Below are positions 54,701 through 63,679 of a stretch of 64,000 bases of DNA, piece by piece. The stretch's first letter is position 1. Each line of letters starts with the position of its first letter. Made by a program: the position numbers and the translations under genes. This DNA is from Mesorhabditis belari (taxonomy: Eukaryota > Nematoda > Chromadorea > Rhabditida > Rhabditidae), in assembly GCA_958450365.1 (NCBI GenBank), contig CAUEEP010000724.1, positions 1,272,001-1,336,000 of the forward strand, given 5' to 3'. The notes beneath the pieces were generated by a model that saw only the letters and a list, made by a program, of their open reading frames with translations, was not told the origin of the DNA and did not search any database.

Positions 54701-57700
54701 GATTTTGTTGTACCGTAGATGTTCAGCCAAGATACTCAATGTCGGTTGAGTGATATCAGGGCTACAGTACGCTTAAGCTAGCCTACAGTACGCTTAAGCT
54801 AGCCTACAGTACGCTTAAGTAGTCTACAGTACGCTTAAGTAGTCTACAGTACGCTTAAGTAGTCTACAGTACGCTTAAGTAGTCTACAGTACGCTTAAGC
54901 TAGCCTACAGTACGCTTAAGTAGTCTACAGTACGCTTAAGTAGTCTACAGTACGCTTAAGCTAGCCTACAGTACGCTTAAGTAGTCTACAGTACGCTTAA
55001 GCTAGCCTACATACGCTTAAGTAGCCTACAGTACGCTTAAGTAGCCTACAGTACGCTTAAGCTAGCCTACATACGCTTAAGTAGCCTACAGTACGCTTAA
55101 GTAGCCTACAGTACGCTTAAGCTAGCCTACATACGCTTAAGTAGCCTACAGTACGCTTAAGTAGCCTACAGTACGCTTAAGTAGCCTACAGTACGCTAAA
55201 GCCAGCCTACAGTACGCTAAAGCTAGCCTACAGTACCCTAAAGCTAGCCTACAGTATCCCTAACCCTGTCCTAGCCCAAAATGGAGATTCAGAGAAGCAA
55301 AAGGGTACGTACGGGTTTTGAGATACTGTTAGTATTATCATTGTTCATTGTCTCATTGTCTCATTGTCTCATTCTATACAGTACGCTGTACAATAGTTGA
55401 TTCCATTCGCCCACCTTCTTCAAACACTCTTCCACCACTTTTAACAATTCCAATTTTCGCTCGAAACTCGACGCGCATTCGATGGCCTAAATTGATAAAA
55501 ATTGATAAAAATTAAGGCTCTTGCGTAGTTTTCGGGTATTTCGAACGGGTCGTCTTTGAAGGCCTATAACTTTGCCCAGAGACAATCATTTTGCTAACTT
55601 TTTATATCATTGGACAGAGTACATTTCAGGCTTTCAAATGATACCAAATAGAGGTTAATTGGATTTTTTGATGCTAATTCTGATGCAAACAAGGTGACAC
55701 GACTCTCGAGTTGGATAGGTCTCATTTGCTCAGAGTTGGCTCTGCTTTTCATGAACTGGATTATCCAATTAACCTCTATTTGATATCATTTGAAAGCCTG
55801 AAATGTCCTCTATACAATGATATTAAAGCTTTTGATAATATGCTCTCTAGACAAAGTTATGGACCTTTAAATCACCGCGCACATCCGCGCGAAAATGCGA
55901 TCGCCGTTAAATTTGCTCAAGATAAGTGCTATTCGATGCGAAAAAATGTCCTGAATCCAAATTTGAAAGAATTTTTCGAATCCGTCTGACAGATTTTTTT
56001 AAATCGAAAAAAATCGAAAAAATCACTATTTTTCCATATAAACGCCAAAATTGCCTCTCTTTTACAGGCTGGTTTTCGGCGAAAAGGAAATTTTGGTGAG
56101 CGTCATATACCAAACTTTATGCTCAAGGGTCTTGTGCACATTTTGACACCAAAACGAGATCAATTGGGTGAATCTGTGAAAAGTTGATGCCTTTTCAAAC
56201 ACAAACGTAGCGTTTTTCAACTTTCTGCGCGCTAAAGCGTGGGTAAACTACCGGAACTGTTACAAAAAAAAAACAAAATTATAAAAGAAACAAATGTATT
56301 TTTATGAATTTTTTTCAATTCTTTTTGTTTTTCTTCACTTCAATCAAAATTTTGGCTCTTTTTTTATTGTTTACATAATTTTGATTTCAACGAATGATTT
56401 GTGTATTACAGGTTACAGGTTTTACAGGGTCATCAGTTGGAAACAAAATTATGTAAACAATTAAAAGTGAGCCAAAATTTTGATTGAAGTGAAGAAAAAC
56501 AAAAAGAATTGAAAAAATTCATAAAAACACATTTGTTTGTTTTATAATTTTGTTTTTTTTTTTAATAGTTCCGGTAGTTTACCCACGCATGGCGCGCAGA
56601 AAGTTGAAAAACGCTACTTTTGCGTTCAAAAGGCATCAACTTTTCACAGATTCACCCAATTGATCTCGTTTTGGTGTCAAAATGTGCACAAGACCATTGA
56701 GCATAAAGTTTGGTATATGACGCTCACCAAAATTTCCTTTTCGCCGAGAACCAGCCTGTAAAAGAGAGGCAATTTTGTCGTTTATATAGAAAAATAGTGA
56801 TTTTTTCGATTTTTTTTGATTTAAAAAAATCTGTCAGACGGATTTGAAAAATTCTTTCAAATTTGGATTCAGGACATTTTTTCGCATCGAATAGCACTTA
56901 TCTTGAGCAAATTTAACGGCGATCGCATTTTTTGCCTTATTTCGCGCGGACGTGCCGCGTCTCATTCAGAGTACCCGGTCTCGGGCTTAGAGTTGGCTCT
57001 GATTTCCTGGGACTCGATTATCCAATCAAGCTCTATTTGGTATCATTTGAAAGCCTGGAATGTCCTCTATACAATGATATAAAAATTTAGCAAAAATATT
57101 GTCTCTGGACAAAGTTATAGGCCTTCAAAGACGACCCCTTCAAACTACCCGAAAACTATGCAAGAGTCGAAATTAACAATAAACTACTTAACAATAACTT
57201 TTCTGAAACAAACCTCAAGTGCCTCATTGACCAATGCTGAATGATCGGTGACATCTTTGAGATAAAAGGCTCTAGAATTTGACTCTAGAATTTGGATACA
57301 GTAAGCTTTGATTCACAGGGTTTACAGTCAGAGATTATTCCAGAATTTGTTGCCGAATTTGTTGCTATTCCAGGTTGTTTAGGTTGCTGGAATGAGACTT
57401 AATAATACTAGTTTGATGTGAGTAACATTAGCAAGCCTCGTTCCAGTAAGATTAGCCTGGAAGCTGCAAGCCTGGAAGCTGCAAGCCTGGAAGCTGCAAG
57501 CCTGGAAGCTGCAAGCCTGGAAGCTGCAAGCCTGGAAGCTGCAAGCCTGGAAGCTGCAAGCCTGGAAGCTGCAAGCCTGGAAGCTGCAAGCCTGGAAGCT
57601 GCAAGCCTGGAAGCTGCAAGCCTGGAAGCTGCAAGCCTGGAAGCACTTCCGTAATCTCCAAAGGCTTAATCTCAGCTGAATGTAAATGCAGTCATTGAAT

Positions 57701-60700
57701 ATACAGGGTGCGGCAGAATTATAGGTGCATGACATAAAGACGGAAAACGAGCCTTCGCTCTTGATTTTGCACTCGAATTTATGTTTTTGTTGTTATTTTA
57801 TGATTGAATTTGTATTTGTAAATTATAATTTTTTATAACTTTGAGTTTCAGGCTATGGTTCGCGCTTCCCCGCATCGACAATTGATCGTGGAACTTCATC
57901 GGAAGGGCGAATCGGCGACCGTGATCGGAAGAAAGTTGGGAGTGCATCGAAACGTTGTTAACCGAGCCATTCAACGCTACAACGAGTTGGGATCAATGTC
58001 TGATCGGCCGCGAGGAGGTGTTCGTCCATCTGTGGTGACGAAAGGCAACATCAAGAAGGTCAGGGATCGCCTGCGAAAGAAGCCCAATCAGTCCGCTCGA
58101 AGAATTGCCAAACATATGGGTGTATCCGATCGATCAATCCGTCGAATTATCAAGGACAAGCTCAAGTTCAAGCCCTACAAGAAGAACAAATCCGCTCTGC
58201 TTTCGGCAGACGCCAAATTGAAGAGAAAAGATCGATGTGAAAGCCTTCGTCTTCGTTTCAACGGAATCGACCACAGGAACATTTTGTTCACCGATGAGAA
58301 ATTTTTAAGATTGAAGGAATTCTGAACAAGCAGAACGATCGAGTTTGGTCGAAAACTCAACCAAATGTTACCGTCGGTCGCAGCGGCCACCCAGCTTCAG
58401 TCATGGTTTTTGGCGGTGTGACGGCTTCCGGCAAGACACCACTGATTTTTGTGCCACAAGGAGTCAAAGTTAATGCGAACACGTACTTGGATATGCTAAA
58501 GAAAGAACTTGTTCCCTGGGCTCAAAATCACTTCCAAAATCGCATCTGGACCTTCCAGCAAGATGGTGCTCCCGCTCACAAAGCCAAGATTGTTCAGGAT
58601 TTCTGCAAAGCGACTTTTCCCGACTTCATTGCATTCAACGAGTGGCCCCCAAGCTCCCCAGACCTCAATCCATTGGATTTCTCGGTCTGGTCTGTTCTTG
58701 AAGCCGAGGCCTGTCAGAAACCTCACAAAAACCTCGAAAGTTTGAAGAAATCTCTCTTGAAAGCCTGGGAGGGTCTGGACGCCGCCTACTTGGTCGCCAC
58801 GGTCGACGCCTTTCCCAAGCGACTCAAGTCTTGCATCGACGCCAAAGGAGGAAGATTCGAATATGATCAATAAAAGTTGTTAATTTAAGTTCAATAAATA
58901 TGTTAAAACCGTTTTTGTGGCAAATTTTTACTCTCTGATACTGAAAAAGTACCAGGTACCTAATTAGCTTATTTTCAGAGTTTCCGAGCCTGACCTGGCC
59001 CTGACCTGACATGGCCCTGAGCTGGGCAGGGCCTGACCTAGCCCTGACCTGGCCAGAGCCTGAGCTGGCCAGAGCTGGCCAGAGCCTGAGCTGGCCAGAG
59101 CCTGACCTGGGTCCACCAGAAGCCAGGCCTGGGTCCACCAGAAGCCAGGCCTGACTTGAACTTGGACATCCAGTGCCCTTGAATTTGGACATGGACATTG
59201 AATCAGACTTTTAAAAGCTTAAAACTGAAAGAATTGCTTTGAATTGAAAGGCTGAAAGACTTGAATTGCAGCACTTAAAAACCCTGCTTATTTATTCGCT
59301 CTAAAGATATTCAGCTATAGATCTATGCAAATTTTTTATTCTTTACCGGAAGATCTTTGTCCTCGACGTGTGCAGAGACTCGCAAATCCTCTGGAAATCG
59401 GTTTTCGACAGGTCGCTAATAGTTCTAAAAATGCATTTACTGAAAAAGTACTGAAAAAGTTCAAAATCAGAGAAAAAGCTAATCCCAAAGTACAGTAATT
59501 CCAAAGTACAGTAATTCCATTGGCGGCTACAGTAATTACTCCAGGATTACTCCAAGATTACTCCAGGATTACTCCAAGATTACTCCCAAGTTCCCAAAAA
59601 AGAGAAAATCTCCTTACTTTTGCGATAAAGCCATAGAAAACGGTTTATCGTTGAAATATTTCCGTAGCTCTTCGAAAACCCATTCCGAGCTGTTGCTCGA
59701 TTTTTCCAGGCATTGTTGAAGAATGAGATAGATTAGAGACAATTTTTCTGTTGGAATTGACTAAAATTTGCGTAAATATCGGGTTATTGATGTTTTTAAA
59801 GAACCTGTTTCAAGATCTCGGTGATCGCTTTTGGGAGTAAATCGATGAGTGCGGGAAGCTTGAAAACGAGTGGAAGAAGGACGAGTGAGACGAGGGATCG
59901 ATCTTCATTCTGAGTGAGGGTACTTTGTGCTCAATTGTCGCACTTTCTGCCCCAAATATGTAAACACATCCCCCTCTGGCGCACTGAGTTCTTCATTTTT
60001 CTTTACCAATCCTTGCAATGAGAGAAATTGCGGAATTGTGCTCAAGCTTCTAGATGTATTGGGTTGATGGAAAAGTCCTTTCCGATTTTTTGGGAGAGTA
60101 CCTTAAATTTGTCGAATTTAGACGTTTTATAGCTCATCCTAAAGCTGAATTCAAGACGGATCGATTGGTAAAAACCGTTTTGACATATCTCTTTTCTAAA
60201 ATTTTTTACAGCTATTTTAGTAAAGGGCGGCAGAGCCAAAAAGTGGCTGTTTTCACGTTTCGTTAGTTTTCTGTGCAGAAACCTAGGCTAAAAACATGTG
60301 TTTCGTGATCAGCGTCAAAAATAACCCCTAGACATGCATTTTCAGAATCTTAGCAAAAAATTTTTGAAAAATATTGTCACCGGTGGAAGTCGAACCAGCG
60401 ACCCTCAGATCAATAGCCTTTTCGCCGCTTTTCGCGATTTTCCTTCGTTTTTCTCGTTTTTAGTTTTACCAATCGATCCGTCTTGAATTCAGCTTTAGGA
60501 TGAGCTATAAAACGTCAAAATTCGACAAATTTAAGGTACTCTCCCAAAAAATCGGAAAGGACTTTTCCATCAACCCAATACTTTGTGTCCGAGTTCTGTG
60601 CACCCTTCTGGTGCACTCGTTTCCCCAGTTGTCCCCAGTTCCTCAGTTTCTTGAGACCGAAGTCTTATTGCAAGAAGAATGAAGATTTGCATGTGCTAGA

Positions 60701-63679
60701 AAGAGTGCGCTCACCAGAGCACAGAGCACAAGAGCACAAAGCAAATATCAGTTTTTGACGAAACTTTCTACTTACCGTGCCACGTAGCATAAACAAACGC
60801 ATTGTGAGGTAATCGGTGAGAATGCGCGCGAAACTCGATGACTCTTCCGGATTCCTGTTTTCGGTTTTGACTAAAAAATAAGCTATTCTAAGAATTAGTT
60901 AGATTATTTGTTTATCTTTTACAAAATTTACAAGATAAATTACCAGCAGAACAGCGCGCCTAATGACCAAAAGCAAAAAGCAGACCTAATGGCATGGCCA
61001 AAAGCCAAGCTACAGTAACCCTTAGTTTGATTTTTTCTTTGATTGTTTGCTTTCGGTTACTGTGGTCACGTTCCGGCGCCCACTTTCAAGCAAACAGCAG
61101 CCCTAATGACCAAAAGAAGAACAGTTGGCTTTGTAAATTGGCTTTGAAATTGTAAAAATGATTGCCAAAAACGTATTCCCTGTGTTGGAAAATCGCAAGA
61201 CGCAAATTTCAGCGTAAAATGCAAATTGTATCCATAGCGCAGTGGATAGCGCGCTCGTCTGCCGCCTCACTCAATGGACGACCCCGGGTTCGATCCCCGC
61301 CAGTCACCTACTTTGACTTTTTGTAAAAATCCTTTTGTAAAGCCACAACTACATGAAATTTCATTAGACACGTGTTTCAGCGTTTTTTAAAAGGGCTTAA
61401 AAGGGTTTAAAATACTCAAAGCGAACGCCTGAAGTGCGCGGATGGAGGGAGATTAGGAGAGATGGACCGAGATTATTCTTTTGATACAGTAGTGGACTCA
61501 TGTTAGACATGTCCATTTTCGAGTTTTGGCGGCCGGGTCTGGTCAGTGGGTCGCATCAAGCTCAAAATTTTTGCCGGGTCGGGTCAGCGGGTCACCCGGG
61601 AAAATAGCCGGGTCGCGGGTCGGGTCAGCGGGTCGGGTCAGCGGGTCGGGTCAGCGGGTCGGGTCAGCGGGTCGGGTCAGCGGGTCGGGTCAGCGGGTCG
61701 GGTCAGCGGGTCGGGTCAGCGGGTCGGGTCAGCGGGTCGGGTCAGCGGGTCGGGTCAGCGGGTCGGGTCAGCGGGTCGGGTCAGCGGGTCGGGTCAGCGG
61801 GTCGGGTCAGCGGGTCGGGTCAGCGGGTCGGGTCAGCGGGTCGGGTCAGCGGGTCGGGTCAGCGGGTCGGGTCAGCGGGTCGGGTCAGCGGGTCACCCGG
61901 GAAAATAGCCGGGTCAGCGGGTCACTTTTGACCCGACCCGACCCGCTGCCCATGTCTAACTCATATAAACTAGGCATCGGCCTAAGCCCAAGCCATTTTA
62001 CTTTTGGCTAAAAGCCAGCTGGTAATGCCGGCTGGTTAAATGCTGGCTTTAGATAAAGTTGGAAAAGTAGCAAAGAAAATCAAAGCAGTCAAAGCAATCA
62101 AAGCAACCAAAGCAATCAAAGCAATCTTACCCCTTTCCGGTTTTCTCAGCCAAACATGCAGAAGTGCTTCAGTTCCTTTAAATGAAAGTCCCTCGTCGAT
62201 CAGCTCGACAATATTCTAAAAGTTAATACGAATTTTAGGCAATCAAAGTCTTTGCCGAGCATCCTTTATTTCTTCCCTTGTAGTTTGTTTTCTAAATTTC
62301 TAGAATGAGCTAACTTTCCCGTACTTTACTCCAAAAAATCCACTTTTACAAGCTAATTTTTGGTCTATTTCGGTGAGGATTCACAAGTGAAAACGAAAGA
62401 AAAAAAAATGGAATGAATAAAAACTGGAGACAGGATTACGGTAAGCAAAAAAAAATTGACACGTTTTTAGAAACGTTTTCATTTTATCAAACTCCACTCA
62501 CTCTCTCAAGTTCGACTTCGAATTGAATGGCCACTTGATTGCCTTCAGAGCAAGCGAAAGTCCAGAACAACCATCCCGGATCATCAGTCTAGAAGTATTC
62601 ATATTATTTTGCGAGCCAAGCTCTATCCAGAAATCAGAAATCAAGTTCTTTCATTTTCCATGTCAAAAAGGAAACATAAGGTTCAATTCGTTGATTTAAA
62701 GCGGTCAATCCACAAAAGAGTCATGGAGACTTGAGGAGACTCGAGTAATTCTAGGCTACAGTAATCCCAGACCACAGTACCGCTACAATAATCCCAGACT
62801 ACAGTAGTCTACCGCTACAGTAAGCCCAGACTACAGTGGCCACCCGCTACAGTAATCCTAGACTACAGTAGCCTCCCGCTACAGTAATCCCAGACTGCAG
62901 TACCGCTACAATAATCCCAGACTGCGGTGGCCACCCTTTACAGTAAGCCCAGACTACAGTAGCCTCTCGCTACAGTAAGCCCAGACTGCAGTACCGCTAC
63001 AGTAATCCCAGACTACAGTAGCCTCTCGCTACAGTAATCCCAGACTGCAGTAGCCTCCCTCTACAGTAATCCCAGACTACAGTGGCCGCCCGTTACAGTA
63101 AGCCCAGACTACAGTACCGCTACAGTAATCCCAGACTACAGTAACCTCTCGCTACAGTAATCTCAGACAGTAATCCCAAAATACAGTAACCCAAAGCTAT
63201 TTTATGTATCTTCGTTAACTAGCTTCAAAAACCTTCAAAAGCTTGAAAAACCTCATAATTCCATGGGATTTCCTGAAACATTCTGCACTCCTCTTGTACT
63301 AGGAAATGGATTTCCCTTGTTGCAATCGTTTTCTTCAGCATTTTCATCGCTCCACACTCATCCGAATTCCCGGGATCAAGCGAAACGATCGATGAGAAAA
63401 AGACGAAACAATGAAGGGGCATTTTTGCCTGGAAAATCTTTTGGCTATCATTTTTTGGCTATCATTTACCCAATCGATGACTCGTGCGAAGAAATCGACG
63501 AAATTCCCGATCGCTTTTCGCTTCAATGCAACATACGAGATGTAGTGGACTTTTGCGATGATCTCTCTGGAAACTTGCGCTTGTACTTTGTGCTCGAATT
63601 TGTAAGCGCACGCTTGCTGATGCACTTGATTCTCTTCAAACCACGATCCGAAAAGGGGAGTTGGGGAAAGTTTGGGAAT
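42585..63679 (-). CDS. tarbp1: TARBP1/Trm3-like tRNA (Gm18) 2'-O-methyltransferase
   Basis: Methylates ribose of a tRNA guanosine with SAM (known for yeast Trm3 and human TARBP1). Minus-strand exons, 5' to 3': 63679-63470, 63428-63300, 62588-62502, 62215-62131, 60870-60776, 59909-59805, 59760-59618, 59424-59347, 57271-57214, 55486-55385, 54691-54500, 54433-54320, 53350-53052, 52624-52540, 50521-50369, 48956-48661, 47782-47639, 47457-47372, 47005-46940, 46899-46780, 44404-44280, 44231-44112, 43639-43542, 42654-42585. They sum to 3,060 bases, 1,019 codons plus stop, all phases matching. The N-terminal part is a long helical HEAT-like region (for example [14 protein letters not shown]). The C-terminal SPOUT domain shows motif 1 [12 protein letters not shown], motif 2 GDEREGIP and motif 3 [10 protein letters not shown]. 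Human TARBP1 is about 1,620 residues, so the N-terminus lies past the window. Exons 13 and 16 may contain further tiny in-frame introns. Confidence 0.9.
42850..43115. mobile_element. Hairpin element, CTTGCCAGAGGCATTTT family, copy 1
   Basis: Inverted arms include CTTGCCAGAGGCATTTT and complement, and outer arms rich in AAAACGAAAAAC. The centre contains GGTATCATTCGACGCAGAAA. It lies in the last intron of the TARBP1 gene. A relative is at 48345-48520. Confidence 0.75.
43210..43395. repeat. CTACAGTATCCCAAG array
   Basis: About ten units of AAGCTACAGTATCCC with variants CTACCGTAGCCAC, intron 23 of the TARBP1 gene. Confidence 0.8.
43755..44045. repeat. 25-bp minisatellite
   Basis: Ten units of AAGTACTGTAGGCTTACAGT plus ATCCC, with ACAGTATC/CTGTATC variants, in intron 22 of the TARBP1 gene. 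Confidence 0.9.
44612..45625. repeat. Duplicated block flanking a MITE
   Basis: 21-bp units AACCAGCAAATGACCGTTAA (three at 44615-44670, eight at 45400-45560) are each followed by the same ~65 bp (ATTCAGCTAATCAATTGAAA onward, 44673-44735 and 45560-45622). The MITE at 44806-45352 lies between. The right array has more units. Confidence 0.8.
44806..45352 (-). mobile_element. Non-autonomous Tc1/mariner element with HTH remnant
   Basis: Ends AGGTTGTCCCATAAAAAATT and complement next to TA. The minus strand has a decayed transposase start ([10 protein letters not shown], then [15 protein letters not shown]), so it is an internal deletion product of a larger element. About 547 bp, in intron 20 of the TARBP1 gene. 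Confidence 0.75.
46085..46235. repeat. 20-bp minisatellite
   Basis: Seven units of GCCTAGAAGGACAGTGAGGA, alternating with GTCTAGAAGG, in intron 20 of the TARBP1 gene. Confidence 0.9.
46381..46468 (-). tRNA. Class II tRNA-like sequence, probable pseudogene
   Basis: On the minus strand TTTGGCCGAGTGGTTAGTG fits a Leu/Ser-type A box and TTTTCGAATCCC a B box, with a GGCCAAAGGCC stem-loop between that could be a long variable arm. The acceptor and anticodon stems pair poorly and no 3' terminator run is clear. Best read as a tRNA pseudogene or the head of a SINE. Confidence 0.4.
47462..47635. repeat. 11-bp array in TARBP1 intron 17
   Basis: Units GCTAATCGAAA and GCCAATCGAAA repeat about fifteen times and end at the exon boundary near 47636. 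Confidence 0.9.
48345..48520. mobile_element. Hairpin element, CTTGCCAGAGGCATTTT family, copy 2
   Basis: Arms CCTTGCCAGAGGCATTTTGC and complement enclose mirrored ACAATTTACCAATTTCGCTG-like sequence. GAGGGGCAGAGGGGCACTCG repeats follow to 48575. In intron 16 of the TARBP1 gene. Confidence 0.8.
49183..49708. repeat. Foldback of ACCAAAACCAAAAC repeats
   Basis: GTTCGGCAAACAAAACC and CCAAAACC repeats (49183-49280) are mirrored by GGTTTTGGTTAG repeats (49605-49700) ending CCGAAGTCTAAC. The centre carries a motif (GGTATCATTCAACACAG complement) shared with the hairpin at 51887-52432. Confidence 0.7.
50061..50356. mobile_element. Hairpin MITE with ATACCGTAAATACTG ends
   Basis: Outer ends TACCGTAAATACTGTAATAG and a partial complement. 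Inner arms GACGGTGCGGAGCGTTGCGT (50093) and complement (50268-50288) pair around GCGCTTAGGTATCAAAA and its mirror. It abuts TARBP1 exon 15, with the inner end only about 13 bp from the donor. Confidence 0.75.
50815..51135. mobile_element. Hairpin MITE, family C, second copy
   Basis: Matches the element at 22013-22425 (GACACGTCAAATTTGG, GCAAAAACTGCGGAAAAGCG spacer, right end GTCCCACCCC). The left arm is cut short. Intron 14 of the TARBP1 gene. Confidence 0.8.
51887..52432. mobile_element. Hairpin element with a hexamer array in one arm
   Basis: Ends AGCCGATTATGAATGAGTGG and complement. Arms then continue with GGAGCGTCCAA.CATCAA and TTGGTATCATTCAACGCAGA and meet near 52285. The left arm carries about 250 bp of GGTCTA/GGTCCA repeats where the right arm has only GGTCTAGGAGCG. 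A diverged relative forms the centre of 49183-49708. Confidence 0.85.
51905..52158. repeat. 6-bp AGGTCT/AGGTCC array
   Basis: About 42 hexamers in the left arm of the hairpin element. The long open frames on both strands are translated repeat ([12 protein letters not shown]). Confidence 0.95.
53430..54260. repeat. Three small arrays in TARBP1 intron 12
   Basis: 53430-53530: 13-bp units TTTTCTGCCCCGC. 53855-53990: CCACCTTCTACCCT and CCACTTTCCGCCC units. 54120-54260: CAATACTGTTCCAATACGGT units. All C- or pyrimidine-rich on the plus strand; no gene between 53351 and 54319. Confidence 0.8.
54765..55262. repeat. ~20-bp minisatellite in TARBP1 intron 10
   Basis: About 25 units of CCTACAGTACGCTTAAGTAG or the longer CTTAAGCTAG variant; the variants form higher-order groups after 54960. 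Confidence 0.95.
55510..57172. mobile_element. 1.65-kb foldback element
   Basis: The outer sequence CTCTTGCGTAGTTTTCGGGT (55518) is mirrored at 57150-57170, and matching continues inward for about 750-800 bp per arm (for example GTGAGCGTCATATACCAAAC at 56097 versus its complement near 56715). Each arm also has an internal hairpin: GCCTATAACTTTG..AACCTCTATTTG is mirrored within the left arm (55570-55720 against 55745-55870). The centre is at about 56380-56440. No transposase. In intron 9 of the TARBP1 gene. Confidence 0.85.
57440..57645. repeat. 15-bp minisatellite in TARBP1 intron 8
   Basis: Thirteen near-perfect units of GCAAGCCTGGAAGCT. All frames are open through the array, giving LPGLQ, FQACS or LEAAS repeats, but none fits the splice phase of the neighbouring exons. 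Confidence 0.95.
57704..58890 (+). mobile_element. maT-like transposon, right end missing
   Basis: The left end CAGGGTGCGGCAGAATTATA is preceded by TA. The expected complementary right end was not found after the transposase, so the 3' side is truncated or lost near 58890. In intron 8 of the TARBP1 gene, opposite orientation. Confidence 0.85.
57855..58873 (+). pseudogene. maT-like transposase with one homopolymer frameshift
   Basis: Starts [20 protein letters not shown], with a helix-turn-helix ([19 protein letters not shown]) and a second one ending in [12 protein letters not shown]. Catalytic residues lie in [16 protein letters not shown] and [12 protein letters not shown]; 37 residues separate the second and third Asp, matching the DD37D signature of maT elements. 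The frame breaks at a run of five T near 58300, where six T would keep it open; otherwise it is intact to the C-terminal [11 protein letters not shown]. Similar to the decayed copies at 1635-2644 and 21459-21970, and much better preserved. Confidence 0.9.
58980..59170. repeat. CTGACCTGGCC / CCAGAGCCTGAGCTGG array
   Basis: Loose units of GACCTGGCCCT, then CTGGCCAGAGCCTGAG, then a perfect doublet of GGGTCCACCAGAAGCCAGGC at 59108-59150. Confidence 0.8.
60059..60578. mobile_element. Mariner-type MITE with ~115-bp inverted repeats
   Basis: Ends TTGGGTTGATGGAAAAGTCC and complement, flanked by TA. The arms match for about 115 bp (to about 60172 and from 60466). The centre contains a minus-strand tRNA-like T-arm (GGTTCGACTTCC, about 60380-60405) and no transposase. 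In intron 5 of the TARBP1 gene. Confidence 0.9.
61228..61308 (+). tRNA. tRNA-like sequence, probable pseudogene
   Basis: TAGCGCAGTGGATAGCGCG fits an A box with a perfect GCGC/GCGC D-stem, and CGGGTTCGATCCCCG fits a B box and T-arm. TCGTC and GACGA could form the anticodon stem, but they enclose about 17 bases instead of 7. The 3' CAGTCAC lacks a pairing 5' acceptor. Either a degenerate tRNA, a SINE head, or a tRNA with an odd intron. Confidence 0.35.
61555..61925. repeat. 13-bp GC-rich minisatellite
   Basis: About 21 near-identical units of CAGCGGGTCGGGT between two copies of CGGGTCACCCGGGAAAATAG. Flanked by GTTAGACATG (61502) and its exact complement (61951). Open frames here ([13 protein letters not shown] repeats) are artefacts of the period. 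Confidence 0.95.
62750..63190. repeat. CAGACTACAGTAGCC array in TARBP1 intron 2
   Basis: About twenty units of CGCTACAGTAATCCCAGACT with spacers ACAGTAGCCTC or GGCCACC in irregular order. Confidence 0.9.

Noticed and set aside
57379..57735. Minisatellite as an extra TARBP1 exon (LPGLQ or FQACS repeats)
   Set aside because: Exons at 57214-57271 and 59347-59424 join in phase without it, and no donor in the array region gives the needed phase.
59347..59415. Alternative TARBP1 exon frame ([11 protein letters not shown], ending KDLP)
   Set aside because: It looks like protein but does not match the phase of either neighbour. The frame starting at 59424 ([16 protein letters not shown]) joins both.
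61526..62011. 161-codon Gly/Ser-rich open frame
   Set aside because: A 13-bp repeat reads through all frames; no start context, no splice logic.
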